Shown: positions 16,028 to 25,917 of the stretch, in pieces
How positions within the stretch are numbered: position 1 is the stretch's first letter
Layout: the number at the start of each line of letters is the position of its first letter
DNA from: Arcobacter sp. CECT 8985
GTDB lineage: Bacteria > Campylobacterota > Campylobacteria > Campylobacterales > Arcobacteraceae
Assembly: GCF_004116495.1 (NCBI RefSeq)
Contig: NZ_PDKC01000001.1
Coordinates: 1 to 64,000 of the forward strand
Reading direction: 5' to 3'
DNA length: 64,000 bases
The notes under the pieces: model-generated
What the model saw: only the letters and a program-made list of their open reading frames with translations
Told to the model about the DNA's origin: nothing
Databases searched by the model: none
Made by a program: the position numbers and the translations under genes

Positions 16028-19000
16028 TTAATTGTTTTTAAGCTTTTCTAAATAATTTATAATATCTTTAGCCTCATTTTGTTGTTTTGCAATTTCTAAA
16101 CATAAAGAAACATCTGCACCATTTTCTATAAAAATTTCTACTTTTTTGTGTTCTATTTCTCTAGGTTTTTTTTCATATGAAATAAAACCAACTTGTCTTT
16201 CACCAACAAATTCCATTGTTTTTATATACATTAAAAGCGCAGGTTCAATATTTTTATGATAATTTATATCTAAGCCCATTTCAACAAGTTTTATAAGCAT
16301 ATTTTTAAACACTTCATTAGGTATATCTAAGTTTACAATTTGATGTAAAACTGTAAAATTAAATTCATTTACTTTATTTGGTTCAAGATTTCCTGAATTA
16401 TATAGTTTATTTACAAAATATCTATCGCTTGATAGGCTTGCATAATAAAGAGGTAAATTTCCTTTTGAACAAGCCTGATTAACATCAGCATCAAAATTAA
16501 TTAAAGTATCAAAGATTTCCCTATATCCATAATCTATGGCATATATAAGAGCTGTTGCTCCATCATCGCTTACTAAATTTATGTCTGCTTTTGCATTTAC
16601 TAAATCAGTAATTATTTTACTTTTTATTGTCTCAAATCTAAAATCCAAATCATAACTATATTTACCTAATACAGCAAAATGTATTGCACTTTCATTGTTT
16701 TCATTAACATGATTTACATCAGCACCTCTTTGTAATAATTCTTTTAATACATGAGTTGTTCCCACATTTGCAGCAACCATCAAAGGTGTCATTTGATCAC
16801 TATCAAACTGTTCTATATCTACACCTAAGTCAAGTAATGTTTTTATACTATCAAGTCTTTGCAATGGATCAATAAAAGAGTAATTGGCGATTGCTTTATG
16901 TAAAGCAGGACAATTATCAAAACCACCTACAATATGAATATTTGCACCTTTATTAGCAAGCCATCTTAAAACTTTTGCATGACAACTCATAGCAGCATTT
17001 AATAAGATAGTAGAATTCATACTATTTTTATACTCTAAATCAAAAGGTTCTTTTTCCCAACAATAGTCTAAATATTCAACAATAAGTTTATCATCATGCA
17101 AAAATCTAACTATTGAATGAATAGAAAATTCATTAAAACACTCTTTTACTGGTTTTATCAAACTTCCACCATATTTATAAAATAAATCATATAACTCTTT
17201 ATTTAATCTATTTTCATTTTTTGCTCGAATGAAAATAGAATGTCCTTTGGCATATCTTTTATCATTATGTTCAAATTTATAAGCCAAATTAATATCAGCA
17301 CCATTTTCTAAAAGAATTTGTATAGCTTTAAAATATTTATTATTTTTATCTAAATCTTTAGCTAATTCGGCAAGACATAATAATAATGTTCCTTTTGATA
17401 AATATTCCCCTAGAGTATCATCTTCTATTTCAAAAATATAATATCTATTTATATTATTATCTTTTTTAATGATTTTTTCAAAAATCTCTAAAGAATAGAA
17501 TCTTGACTTAACAATATCTAAAGTAATAGGTTCAATCTCATTGTATGCTTTTATAGTAGGATAAGTTTCTAAAACATAATAAATAAACTCTTCAGATAAA
17601 TAATTTTCAAAAGCTAAATGTATAATATTTGCATTTGATTTTTCACCAAATCTTTCATAATAATCTTTTCTTTCATAATATGGATTTATTTTAATGATCT
17701 CTTTTAATAAAATATCTTTTTTAAGATATTTTATTGCATAATAAATAGACTCTTCATCTTTAATTTCAATATTATTTTCAAAAATATAATCAATAAGTCT
17801 AAACTCATTTTCAATACAAAAAATAGCAAAAAAAGAAATAAGTTCATCTTCAAATTTTTTATCTTTTGTTTCATATTTAACTTGAGTATTAATATTTAAA
17901 CCTGAATTAATAAGCAGTTGTAAGACTTCTCTTTTTTTAACTACACTATTTAAATTTATATGTTCTTTATAAAAATAATTAATTACCCCTTCTTTTTCAT
18001 TATTTACAAAATTTGTATTTGCATTAAATGATAAAAGAAGTTCTATTAAAGGAATATTATATTCACTAATTGCATGAAATAGAGCACTATTTCCACCATA
18101 TTCAATCTTTGCACCATTTTCTAATAAAAATTTGGCAACACAAATATCTTTTCCTATAAATAAATTTTTACAAACTATAAATAGTGTATTTTTATCATCA
18201 CTCACAGTAAAATTTATATCAGCTTTTTTTGAAAGAGCTATTTGTAATAATTCAACCTTTTCATTCTCTTTTAATCTAGTATTTATAACAATCTGATATA
18301 CAATATTTTTATGACTTAAATCATCATACTCTTGCATATAACTTTCTATTCTTGATTTTACAAATAAACATAAAAAGTCATCTATATTTTTACCTTGGCT
18401 TTTAATAGAATCTATAATATATTCTAAATCTTTTATAGTTAGCATATTATTTATTATATAAGTATAATCAGAAAAATCTGCTCCTAATAAAATCAACTCT
18501 TTTAAAGATCTAGTATCACCAACATTAATAGCTTGTTTTACTAAATTATTCCCTTCTTCATCTTTTATATTTAAATCTAATTTATTTAACCTATTTAACA
18601 GATGTAAAGTTTTTGCTTTCGTAGAAGGACTAAGACTAGTGTTTATTAATCTTGAAACAAAATTGATATTTTTTTCTTCATTTAAAGGGCATCCAGCTTG
18701 GATTAAAACTTCTAAAACTTCATATTCTCTATTATTAAATACTGCAAATTCTAAAGGTGTGTATTTTTCATACTGCTCTTTTGTATCTTCGTCAATTAAA
18801 TCTTTTGATATTTTTCTTTCTAAACTATCCATAGGAATATCAAGTTCAATCAAATATTCTATAAAATCTAATGGTGCATTTTCAACTGAGATTGCCATAA
18901 CAGCACTTTTCCCTGAGATTACTTTATATCCAACGTCAATAAAAGTTTTTAAAACTTCTTTATTACCTGTATTTATGATAGTACTTATTGCACTACCTCC

Positions 19001-19300
19001 AAGCATCTCTTTTGCATCTTCAAAATCACAACCTAATTCAAAAAGATATTTTATAACTTCAATTCTTTTATTAATCGTTGCATAATATAAAGGCATCTTA
19101 AAATTATCATCTGCTTGCCTACAATTAGAACTATTGATTTTTGTTTTTAAAATATTAAAATCATTATATTTTATGATCTCTTCTATAGTTTCTGTATCTT
19201 TTATATTATCAATATCAAAAAAGTTTGTACTCTCTTGTTCATTTGAGGTAAGTCCTTTTCCCTCTTTATTTTCTCCAAATAACTTATCTAAAAAGGACAT
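16028..19300 (-). CDS. Giant ankyrin-repeat protein 1
   Basis: A 1,090-aa protein made almost entirely of degenerate ankyrin repeats. Clear units include TPLMVAANVGTTHVLKELLQ, then RGADVNHVNENNESAIHFAV, and NLPLYYASLSSDRYFVNKLY. There is no signal peptide and no transmembrane helix. The first 25 residues are a short charged leader beginning MSFLDKLFG, like the MSFFKNFM leader of the next paralogue. The central block around NIHIVGGFDN-PALHKAI is nearly identical to the same block in the second protein, which proves recent common origin. Its ATG overlaps the stop codon of the upstream paralogue (TAATG), so translation is coupled. Ankyrin repeats bind proteins; the partner is unknown. Confidence 0.85.
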   Translation of the reverse strand: MSFLDKLFGENKEGKGLTSNEQESTNFFDIDNIKDTETIEEIIKYNDFNILKTKINSSNCRQADDNFKMPLYYATINKRIEVIKYLFELGCDFEDAKEMLGGSAISTIINTGNKEVLKTFIDVGYKVISGKSAVMAISVENAPLDFIEYLIELDIPMDSLERKISKDLIDEDTKEQYEKYTPLEFAVFNNREYEVLEVLIQAGCPLNEEKNINFVSRLINTSLSPSTKAKTLHLLNRLNKLDLNIKDEEGNNLVKQAINVGDTRSLKELILLGADFSDYTYIINNMLTIKDLEYIIDSIKSQGKNIDDFLCLFVKSRIESYMQEYDDLSHKNIVYQIVINTRLKENEKVELLQIALSKKADINFTVSDDKNTLFIVCKNLFIGKDICVAKFLLENGAKIEYGGNSALFHAISEYNIPLIELLLSFNANTNFVNNEKEGVINYFYKEHINLNSVVKKREVLQLLINSGLNINTQVKYETKDKKFEDELISFFAIFCIENEFRLIDYIFENNIEIKDEESIYYAIKYLKKDILLKEIIKINPYYERKDYYERFGEKSNANIIHLAFENYLSEEFIYYVLETYPTIKAYNEIEPITLDIVKSRFYSLEIFEKIIKKDNNINRYYIFEIEDDTLGEYLSKGTLLLCLAELAKDLDKNNKYFKAIQILLENGADINLAYKFEHNDKRYAKGHSIFIRAKNENRLNKELYDLFYKYGGSLIKPVKECFNEFSIHSIVRFLHDDKLIVEYLDYCWEKEPFDLEYKNSMNSTILLNAAMSCHAKVLRWLANKGANIHIVGGFDNCPALHKAIANYSFIDPLQRLDSIKTLLDLGVDIEQFDSDQMTPLMVAANVGTTHVLKELLQRGADVNHVNENNESAIHFAVLGKYSYDLDFRFETIKSKIITDLVNAKADINLVSDDGATALIYAIDYGYREIFDTLINFDADVNQACSKGNLPLYYASLSSDRYFVNKLYNSGNLEPNKVNEFNFTVLHQIVNLDIPNEVFKNMLIKLVEMGLDINYHKNIEPALLMYIKTMEFVGERQVGFISYEKKPREIEHKKVEIFIENGADVSLCLEIAKQQNEAKDIINYLEKLKNN

Positions 19301-22300
19301 TATAAGCTACTTTCAAGATATGATATTGCTTCAGGAGCTATACCTTCTACATTTTTTACACTATTTAATGCTACTTGAACATCAGAACCTAAATTTATTA
19401 ATTCATCTGCTAAATCTTTAAGTCCTGCTAAAACAGCAAAAGCTAAAGCATTTCCTCCATCTGGATGTCTTTCATTTATATTAGCACCATTTTCAATCAA
19501 AAATTTTGCTACTTCAATTCTTTTGCTTTGATCAATATCTAAATTACTATAACAAGCCCAATGTAAAGGGGTGAAACCAGTTAAATCTTTTTGATTAAAA
19601 TCATCAAACATATCTTTTATTACATATAAAGCTTTAAGATTTACATAATAAGCTGAAATATGAAGAAGGTCTCTATTATTATATCCTTTTCCTATTTCTA
19701 TATTTTGAGAAAGGAAGTATTTAAGCATTTTTATACTCTCATCTTCATTTTCTCTTCTAATTGCATAATAATGTATAGATTCATTATATGAATCTATAAT
19801 ATCAATTTTTACACCTTTACTCATTAAACTATTTACATAATACATATCAGCATAACAAATTGCAAGCATAAGAGGTGTTCTACCTTGCATATCTTTTGCA
19901 TTTAAATCAAGTTCTAATTGTAACAATACATCATAAATCTCTTTTTTACCATAAAGAATACTTAAATGTAAGGCAGGTACAACTTCAGCAGAAGATTTAT
20001 TTAAATCTAATCCTGCATCTTTTAATAAAGCTAATATTTTTGAATATACTAAATTAGAATTATCTTTATCATCATATGCTTCAACATCAGTCATAATAGC
20101 CCTATGAGCAATACCCTCACCTGCTTCATTATAAAAGTTTATATTTGCTCCTGCATCTACTAAAACTCTTGCTACTTCAAAACAACCATAATTTGCAGCA
20201 CTCATTAAAGGTGTAAACTGTTCAGAATCTATTTGTTCTATATCACAACCTGCATCTATTAAGACTTTTACTGTTTGAGCTCTTAATAATGGATCTATAA
20301 AATGAGAATAATTTGAAATTGATTTATGTAAAGCTGGAGAATTATCAAAACCACCTATTACATGAATGTTTGCACCTTTATCAATAATCCATTTTAAAGT
20401 TTTTGGTCTATTCATCATACAAGCACCAAGTAAAATATCTGTACCCATTGTATTTTTATGTTCTAAATCTACTTTGTAACCTTTTTGGTCTAAATATTCT
20501 AAATATTGTAAACATTTTTCATCACTAATTTGTGTATATCTGTTTATAATAGAATGCATTTGAGATTCATTTAGATTTGAAACAGGTGCATAAGGATCAA
20601 CATTATTTTGAAGTAAGAAATCTACTACTTTAGATTCAAAATGTTTTGAATATATAGCGTGATTAAGAAATATTCCTCTAGAGCCTAGAGATTTATTTTC
20701 ATAGTTTAATTTTGTAAAAGGAATTGATAAATCAGCTCCACATTCAACCATTAAAGATAATAACTCTATTTTTTCATCTTCATTAAAACGATTATGATAA
20801 GCATCTAATAAAAATATTGGCAAAGAACAAGTTTCAATACCATCTGGTTCACAATAATATAATCTATTTATATTTTTATCAAAAGAAATTATCTTTTTTA
20901 TTGTATCTATGTTAAACTCTACATTTATTGCTTTTAAAGCCAAAGGATAAGTATCAGAATAAGATTTTACATCAGGAAAATTATCCATAATAAAATTTGT
21001 TAAATCTTCTTTATAATTTAAAATAGATAGTTCAAAAATTCCTGCATTAAAACTTTTTTTTCTAACATTACAATATACTTCATTTTCAAATACTACATTT
21101 GGATTTTTACAAATAACTTTTTTTGATGTTTCAAAATCTAAATCTCGTTCAATTGCAAATTTCACAACTCTATTGGTTATTTCAAGTTCAGGAAATTTTT
21201 CTAAAAGATATTCTATAAACTCTGATTGACATACATCAACAGCAGCTTCCAAAATAGGTGTATAATTTGTACTTGAATTCTGATAATGAGAACTTTTAAG
21301 ATTAATATCAAGACCATTATCTAATAATAATTCTAACATTGCAATACGTTCTTTTTCATTTGCAAACTTTGCATCTGGTAAAATAATAGAATTTATTGCA
21401 GTATTTTCAAAATAATTTACATAATTTACATCAGCACCCTTTTCTAAAAGATGTTTAACTAAATCAATATCATTATCTACAATTGGCACAAAAAGTGCTG
21501 ATTGTTTTTCACACTCAATCTTACAACCACAATCAATTAAAAAGTCCAATAAAAGTGTATTTTTACCAATTACAAAGTTAGCAGTAAAAGCCCAAAGAGC
21601 ATTTGTAGGATGTTCTTTATTACTTAACTCATTTATATCTGCACCTTTTTCTAATACAAGTTTTATTAACTCGATTTTTTCTTTATCATGAAATAAATGA
21701 CTTAATGAGATAGAATGAATAAGCCCTTTTCCTTTTGTATTATCAAGCCCTTGAATATACTCTTTATATGATTTAAAATCTAAAATAGGGCTAATGTATT
21801 CCATTTTATTTTGAGGTGATTTTAAGATATATGGAAGAAGTTTTTTAACTTCTCTTTCTCCTAATTTATTAACTAAATGTTCTGCAATTGAATTTACTCT
21901 TGCACCTAATTTTATTACAACTTTTAAAAGTTCATAATCTTCTTTATTAAAAAGTCTTGTTGATATGTGAAGCACTTTCTCTTCTTCATTTATATCAAAA
22001 TCATATTCTTCTACTAATAAAGTTAGAAGTTTTCCTTTTGTTTTAGTATCAATAGTTTCACTATCTGCTATTTCATGAATTAAATAATCATTATTTTGGG
22101 GTCTTGATGTTCCAAAATTTCTAAATAAGTATTCAAATACCTCGAAAGAACTTCCTTTGTTTAGTGCCATATTTAAGGGAGTTGTACCATAATCAGATTC
22201 TATACTTGCTCCAAATTCATGTAAATATTTAATTATTTCCAACGATGCATTATAAGAAATCACATAAGATAAAATACTTTCACTATCTATAGTCTCTTCT

Positions 22301-22518
22301 AAAATAGCACCATTTTCTAATAAATATTTTGTTACATCTAAACTTGAAAATTGTAATGCAAAATCAATTGGTCTTTGAAAATTATTATCTTCTTTATTAA
22401 TATCTTCCATTGGCAATATTTTTTTAACTTTTTTTACATTATTTTTTTTGATAGCTTCTATTAATTCGTCACTTGTTGGCTCTGAATTACTATTCATAAA
22501 ATTTTTAAAAAATGACAT
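19300..22518 (-). CDS. Giant ankyrin-repeat protein 2
   Basis: A 1,072-aa ankyrin-repeat protein, the middle gene of three tandem paralogues. It contains many 33-residue units with the ankyrin core, for example TPLMSAANYGCFEVARVLVD then AGANIN, and TPLHWACYSN near the C-terminus followed by FLIENGANINERHPDGGNAL. It lacks signal peptide, membrane helices and any catalytic domain I can see. It shares a non-ankyrin-like linker (the NINRLYYCEPDG segment, about residue 540) with both neighbours. The stop codon shares one base with the start of ankyrin gene 1, while 85 nt separate it from ankyrin gene 3 upstream. A cytoplasmic scaffold role is possible; secretion by an unusual route cannot be excluded. 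Confidence 0.85.
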   Translation of the reverse strand: MSFFKNFMNSNSEPTSDELIEAIKKNNVKKVKKILPMEDINKEDNNFQRPIDFALQFSSLDVTKYLLENGAILEETIDSESILSYVISYNASLEIIKYLHEFGASIESDYGTTPLNMALNKGSSFEVFEYLFRNFGTSRPQNNDYLIHEIADSETIDTKTKGKLLTLLVEEYDFDINEEEKVLHISTRLFNKEDYELLKVVIKLGARVNSIAEHLVNKLGEREVKKLLPYILKSPQNKMEYISPILDFKSYKEYIQGLDNTKGKGLIHSISLSHLFHDKEKIELIKLVLEKGADINELSNKEHPTNALWAFTANFVIGKNTLLLDFLIDCGCKIECEKQSALFVPIVDNDIDLVKHLLEKGADVNYVNYFENTAINSIILPDAKFANEKERIAMLELLLDNGLDINLKSSHYQNSSTNYTPILEAAVDVCQSEFIEYLLEKFPELEITNRVVKFAIERDLDFETSKKVICKNPNVVFENEVYCNVRKKSFNAGIFELSILNYKEDLTNFIMDNFPDVKSYSDTYPLALKAINVEFNIDTIKKIISFDKNINRLYYCEPDGIETCSLPIFLLDAYHNRFNEDEKIELLSLMVECGADLSIPFTKLNYENKSLGSRGIFLNHAIYSKHFESKVVDFLLQNNVDPYAPVSNLNESQMHSIINRYTQISDEKCLQYLEYLDQKGYKVDLEHKNTMGTDILLGACMMNRPKTLKWIIDKGANIHVIGGFDNSPALHKSISNYSHFIDPLLRAQTVKVLIDAGCDIEQIDSEQFTPLMSAANYGCFEVARVLVDAGANINFYNEAGEGIAHRAIMTDVEAYDDKDNSNLVYSKILALLKDAGLDLNKSSAEVVPALHLSILYGKKEIYDVLLQLELDLNAKDMQGRTPLMLAICYADMYYVNSLMSKGVKIDIIDSYNESIHYYAIRRENEDESIKMLKYFLSQNIEIGKGYNNRDLLHISAYYVNLKALYVIKDMFDDFNQKDLTGFTPLHWACYSNLDIDQSKRIEVAKFLIENGANINERHPDGGNALAFAVLAGLKDLADELINLGSDVQVALNSVKNVEGIAPEAISYLESSL

Positions 22519-22603
22519 CTAAAACCTTTTTAATTAATTATTTTTGCTAAAATACTAGCTTTTATTGACTTTTAGTATAGTTAAATCACACAATTATATT
22601 TCC

Positions 22604-25600
22604 TTATGAAAAAGGTTTTAACTTTGATTGTAAATATTCAATTTCCTCATCAAAGTCATTTAATTGCTTTAATATACTTATACTTACTTGAATATCAGTA
22701 CCTAAATCTATTAATCGATTTTGTAAATCAAAATGCGCCTTATACATTGCAAGAATTAAAGCATTCTTTCCATCAACTGTTCGTAAATTTACATCTGCAC
22801 CATTTTCAATAAATAGCTCTAATAGCTTCATTCTATCTTTTTCATAAGCATATGTATTAGAATAACAAACCTCATGTAAAGGAGTAAAACCTCTAATATC
22901 TTTTATATTCATATTTGTAATATATGGTTTGATTACAGAAAATAGTTCTACTTTTACATCAGATGCTATATGATGAAGTAAAGAAAATCCATCTTTACCA
23001 CTTGCTATTTCAATATCTTGTGATAAAAAATATTTTAATAGCATTACAGACTCTTGAGTATTATTCCTATTCAAAACATAAAAATGGATTGACTTATTGT
23101 CATTATCAATTAAATCAATCCTAACTTTTTTAGTAATAAGAGCATTTACATAATAAATATTTGCATAAGCTACTGCTACCATTAAAGCTGTTCTTCCTTG
23201 AGAATCAAGAACATTTAAATCAATATCTAAATTTAATAAAGTGTTAAAAATTACTTTTTTATTTTTTAGTATACTTTGATGTAAAATAGGATAAATATGT
23301 TCTGAATAATAATTTAAATTAGCCCCATAATCTTTTAGCAAAGCTAAAATTTTAGAACGATAAAGTTCAGATTCTTCACTATTTTCATGCATTGTCATAA
23401 TAGTATTTAATACAACTGTAACTGCACACTCTCCTCTTTCATTACAAAAGTTTACATTAGCACTTGCTTCTAAAAGTGTTTTTACAATTTCAAAAGATGC
23501 ATATTGACAAGCATACATTAATGCAGTGTATTGATTTGAATCTACTTTTTCAATATCACATCCAAGTTCAATTAAAGTATTTACAGTTTGGGCTCTTTTT
23601 ATTGGATTTAATTTATCATAATGACTTACAGCATAATGTAAAAGTGTAAAACCATTAATCTCATTTACAATATTAATTTTAGCACCCTTTGAAGCTAAAT
23701 ATTTTATACATAAAGCCTTATTCACCATAGAAAGACCAATTAAAATATTTCTAGAATCAATACTTTCTGATTCAAAATCTATAGTAAAACCTTTTTCATC
23801 GAAATATTTCAAATATTTTAAGCCTAATTCATCAGATACAGAATAAAATCTAGTTAACAAAGTTACTAATTGAGATTCATTTTGATTAGATGTAGCTTCA
23901 AAAGGGTCTTGATTTTGTTCCAATAAAACATCCATAATTTTTGGTTCAAATTTATTACAATAGATTCCATGAATTGCAATAGAACCCAATTCTGTGATTG
24001 CATCTTTACTATCATCAAGATATTTATAAGGGATTGAAACATCAGCACCATTTTTTATCATCTGTTTTAATAACATCGCCTTATCATCTTCATTTAAAAC
24101 TTCTGCACAATTTTTAAGTAAGCCTATTACACTAGTAAACTTTGCATTAGTTTCACTATTTTCTGGTGATTCATAATATATCTTATTTAAATCAGGGTCT
24201 ATATCAATTAATTTCTTTACAGTATCAAGAGTAAAACCTTTATTTATTGCATATAAAGATAAAACATAAAATTCACTATCTTTTTTTATATCAGGATAAT
24301 TATCTATTAAATAATTTGTCAACTCCTCATTTTTATGATGTAAAGTAAGTTCTAATAAACCAGAGTCAAACCTTTGCTTTCTAACAGGACAAAATACCCA
24401 TCTTTCAAAAATCATATAAGGGTTTTTAGAAACAATTTTTTTAAGAAGGTCTATGCTTAATTTTTTACTCAAAGCTATATAAACACTAGTAGTATTTATC
24501 TTAATATCTGGTATTTTTTCTAAAATATATTCTATTAATTTTTCTTTTTGCGTATTCACAATTGCTTCAAAAAGATTTGTTGTATTTGAACTAGAATTAA
24601 TATAAAAAGTTGTTTTTAACTCTGTATCAAGTTTATTATTTAATAAAAGCTCAAACATTTGTATTTGTTCATCTTCATTTTTATATTTTGATTGTGGATT
24701 TAAAATATGATTAATAATAGTTGCTCCATTATAATCAATAAAATTAATGTTTGCGCCATTTTCTATTAAATATTTTACCAATTCAATATCATTGTTTGAA
24801 ACAGCACTAAAAAGTGCTGATTGTTCTTCTTGTTCTATTTTTGCACCATTTTTTATCAAAAATTGTAAATACTCAAATGAGTTTTCTTTTTTATAATATT
24901 TTGTAATAAACTGCCAAAAAATATTAGTAGGATTATCTAATTCTACTATTTCATTTATATTTGCACCCTTTTGCAAAATTATTTGAGATAGAGTTATCTT
25001 TTCTTTTTCATTTAAAAATTGATTTATAATTATTGGAATGAAAAAATTTTCATCTTTTACTTTGTCTAAGCCTATTAAGTATCTTTCAAAAGTATCAAAA
25101 TCGTAAATACAAAGACAATCATTTATATTATTTATTTCATATTTTTTCATATAAAAAACTAACTCTTTTACCTTTGCTTCAGTAAAAAATTCAGGTAGTG
25201 CAAAAGCAACTTTATTTACACATAAACCTAGTTTTACTAACTCTTCAAATAAGTAAAACTCATTATTTCCCAAAAGCTTTGAAGCTAAATCAATTACTTC
25301 TTCATTTTCATTAATATCATAATTATGTTCATTAATTAAAAAGTTAATTATCTTAATCTTTACATTATCACCGATAACTTCAGAATCAATTACCTCTTCT
25401 ATTACTCCCCTTGCACTCTCATACCTTTTAATTCCAAAATTATTAACTACAAATTTGAAAGTTTCGAAATCAGTTCCATTTTCTAAAAGTTGATCTAAAG
25501 GTAAAGAATCTCTTTCTTTATTAAATTCATCCATATCTTTCATAAATTCAAGTAATTCAAGGGAAACATTCCTACTTAAAAGATATGATAGCTTACTACT

Positions 25601-25816
25601 ACCATTTAAAATAAAATCAAAGCTAATTTTATTTTCTAATAAATACTTAGTAATATTTATACTTGAGAACTCAATAGCATAAACAATAGGCATAAAAAAA
25701 TTTGAATTTTGTTTTTTTAAATATTCTTCATTTATCAAATTTTTAAACTCTTGAATATTATCTTTTTGGATTATATTAATTAATTCGGGGTTATTAAAAT
25801 CTATGGAATCTAACAC
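22604..25816 (-). CDS. Giant ankyrin-repeat protein 3
   Basis: A 1,070-aa ankyrin-repeat protein and the promoter-proximal gene of the array. It parallels protein 2 along its length: the C-terminal units LNVLDSQGRTALMVAVAYAN and GFTPLHEVCYSNTYAYEKDR match positions in protein 2. It has no signal peptide or membrane helix. The N-terminus lacks the MSFF/MSFL leader of the other two and starts directly with a repeat-like segment (MLDSIDFNNPELINIIQKDN). Divergence from proteins 1 and 2 is larger than between those two, so this copy probably split off first. The promoter must lie in the 98 nt between it and mutS2. Function unknown. Confidence 0.85.
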   Translation of the reverse strand: MLDSIDFNNPELINIIQKDNIQEFKNLINEEYLKKQNSNFFMPIVYAIEFSSINITKYLLENKISFDFILNGSSKLSYLLSRNVSLELLEFMKDMDEFNKERDSLPLDQLLENGTDFETFKFVVNNFGIKRYESARGVIEEVIDSEVIGDNVKIKIINFLINEHNYDINENEEVIDLASKLLGNNEFYLFEELVKLGLCVNKVAFALPEFFTEAKVKELVFYMKKYEINNINDCLCIYDFDTFERYLIGLDKVKDENFFIPIIINQFLNEKEKITLSQIILQKGANINEIVELDNPTNIFWQFITKYYKKENSFEYLQFLIKNGAKIEQEEQSALFSAVSNNDIELVKYLIENGANINFIDYNGATIINHILNPQSKYKNEDEQIQMFELLLNNKLDTELKTTFYINSSSNTTNLFEAIVNTQKEKLIEYILEKIPDIKINTTSVYIALSKKLSIDLLKKIVSKNPYMIFERWVFCPVRKQRFDSGLLELTLHHKNEELTNYLIDNYPDIKKDSEFYVLSLYAINKGFTLDTVKKLIDIDPDLNKIYYESPENSETNAKFTSVIGLLKNCAEVLNEDDKAMLLKQMIKNGADVSIPYKYLDDSKDAITELGSIAIHGIYCNKFEPKIMDVLLEQNQDPFEATSNQNESQLVTLLTRFYSVSDELGLKYLKYFDEKGFTIDFESESIDSRNILIGLSMVNKALCIKYLASKGAKINIVNEINGFTLLHYAVSHYDKLNPIKRAQTVNTLIELGCDIEKVDSNQYTALMYACQYASFEIVKTLLEASANVNFCNERGECAVTVVLNTIMTMHENSEESELYRSKILALLKDYGANLNYYSEHIYPILHQSILKNKKVIFNTLLNLDIDLNVLDSQGRTALMVAVAYANIYYVNALITKKVRIDLIDNDNKSIHFYVLNRNNTQESVMLLKYFLSQDIEIASGKDGFSLLHHIASDVKVELFSVIKPYITNMNIKDIRGFTPLHEVCYSNTYAYEKDRMKLLELFIENGADVNLRTVDGKNALILAMYKAHFDLQNRLIDLGTDIQVSISILKQLNDFDEEIEYLQSKLKPFS

Positions 25817-25889
25817 ACAATGCCTTGTAAAATTATTTTTTTGATTTTAATATTATCAATTTAATTATTTTATACATATTAAAATTATT

Positions 25890-25917
25890 AAAGATTAATA
25901 CATAAGTATTAATCTTT
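25890..25917 (-). terminator. Terminator of mutS2
   Basis: A 12-bp perfect stem AAAGATTAATAC / GTATTAATCTTT with a 4-nt loop at the mutS2 stop codon, followed on the minus strand by a T-rich stretch (TAATAATTTT). It insulates mutS2 from the ankyrin array. Confidence 0.65.

Noticed and set aside
16028-25816. Many short reading frames on the plus strand across the ankyrin genes
   Set aside because: They are low-complexity shadows of the repeats, without ribosome sites or family features.
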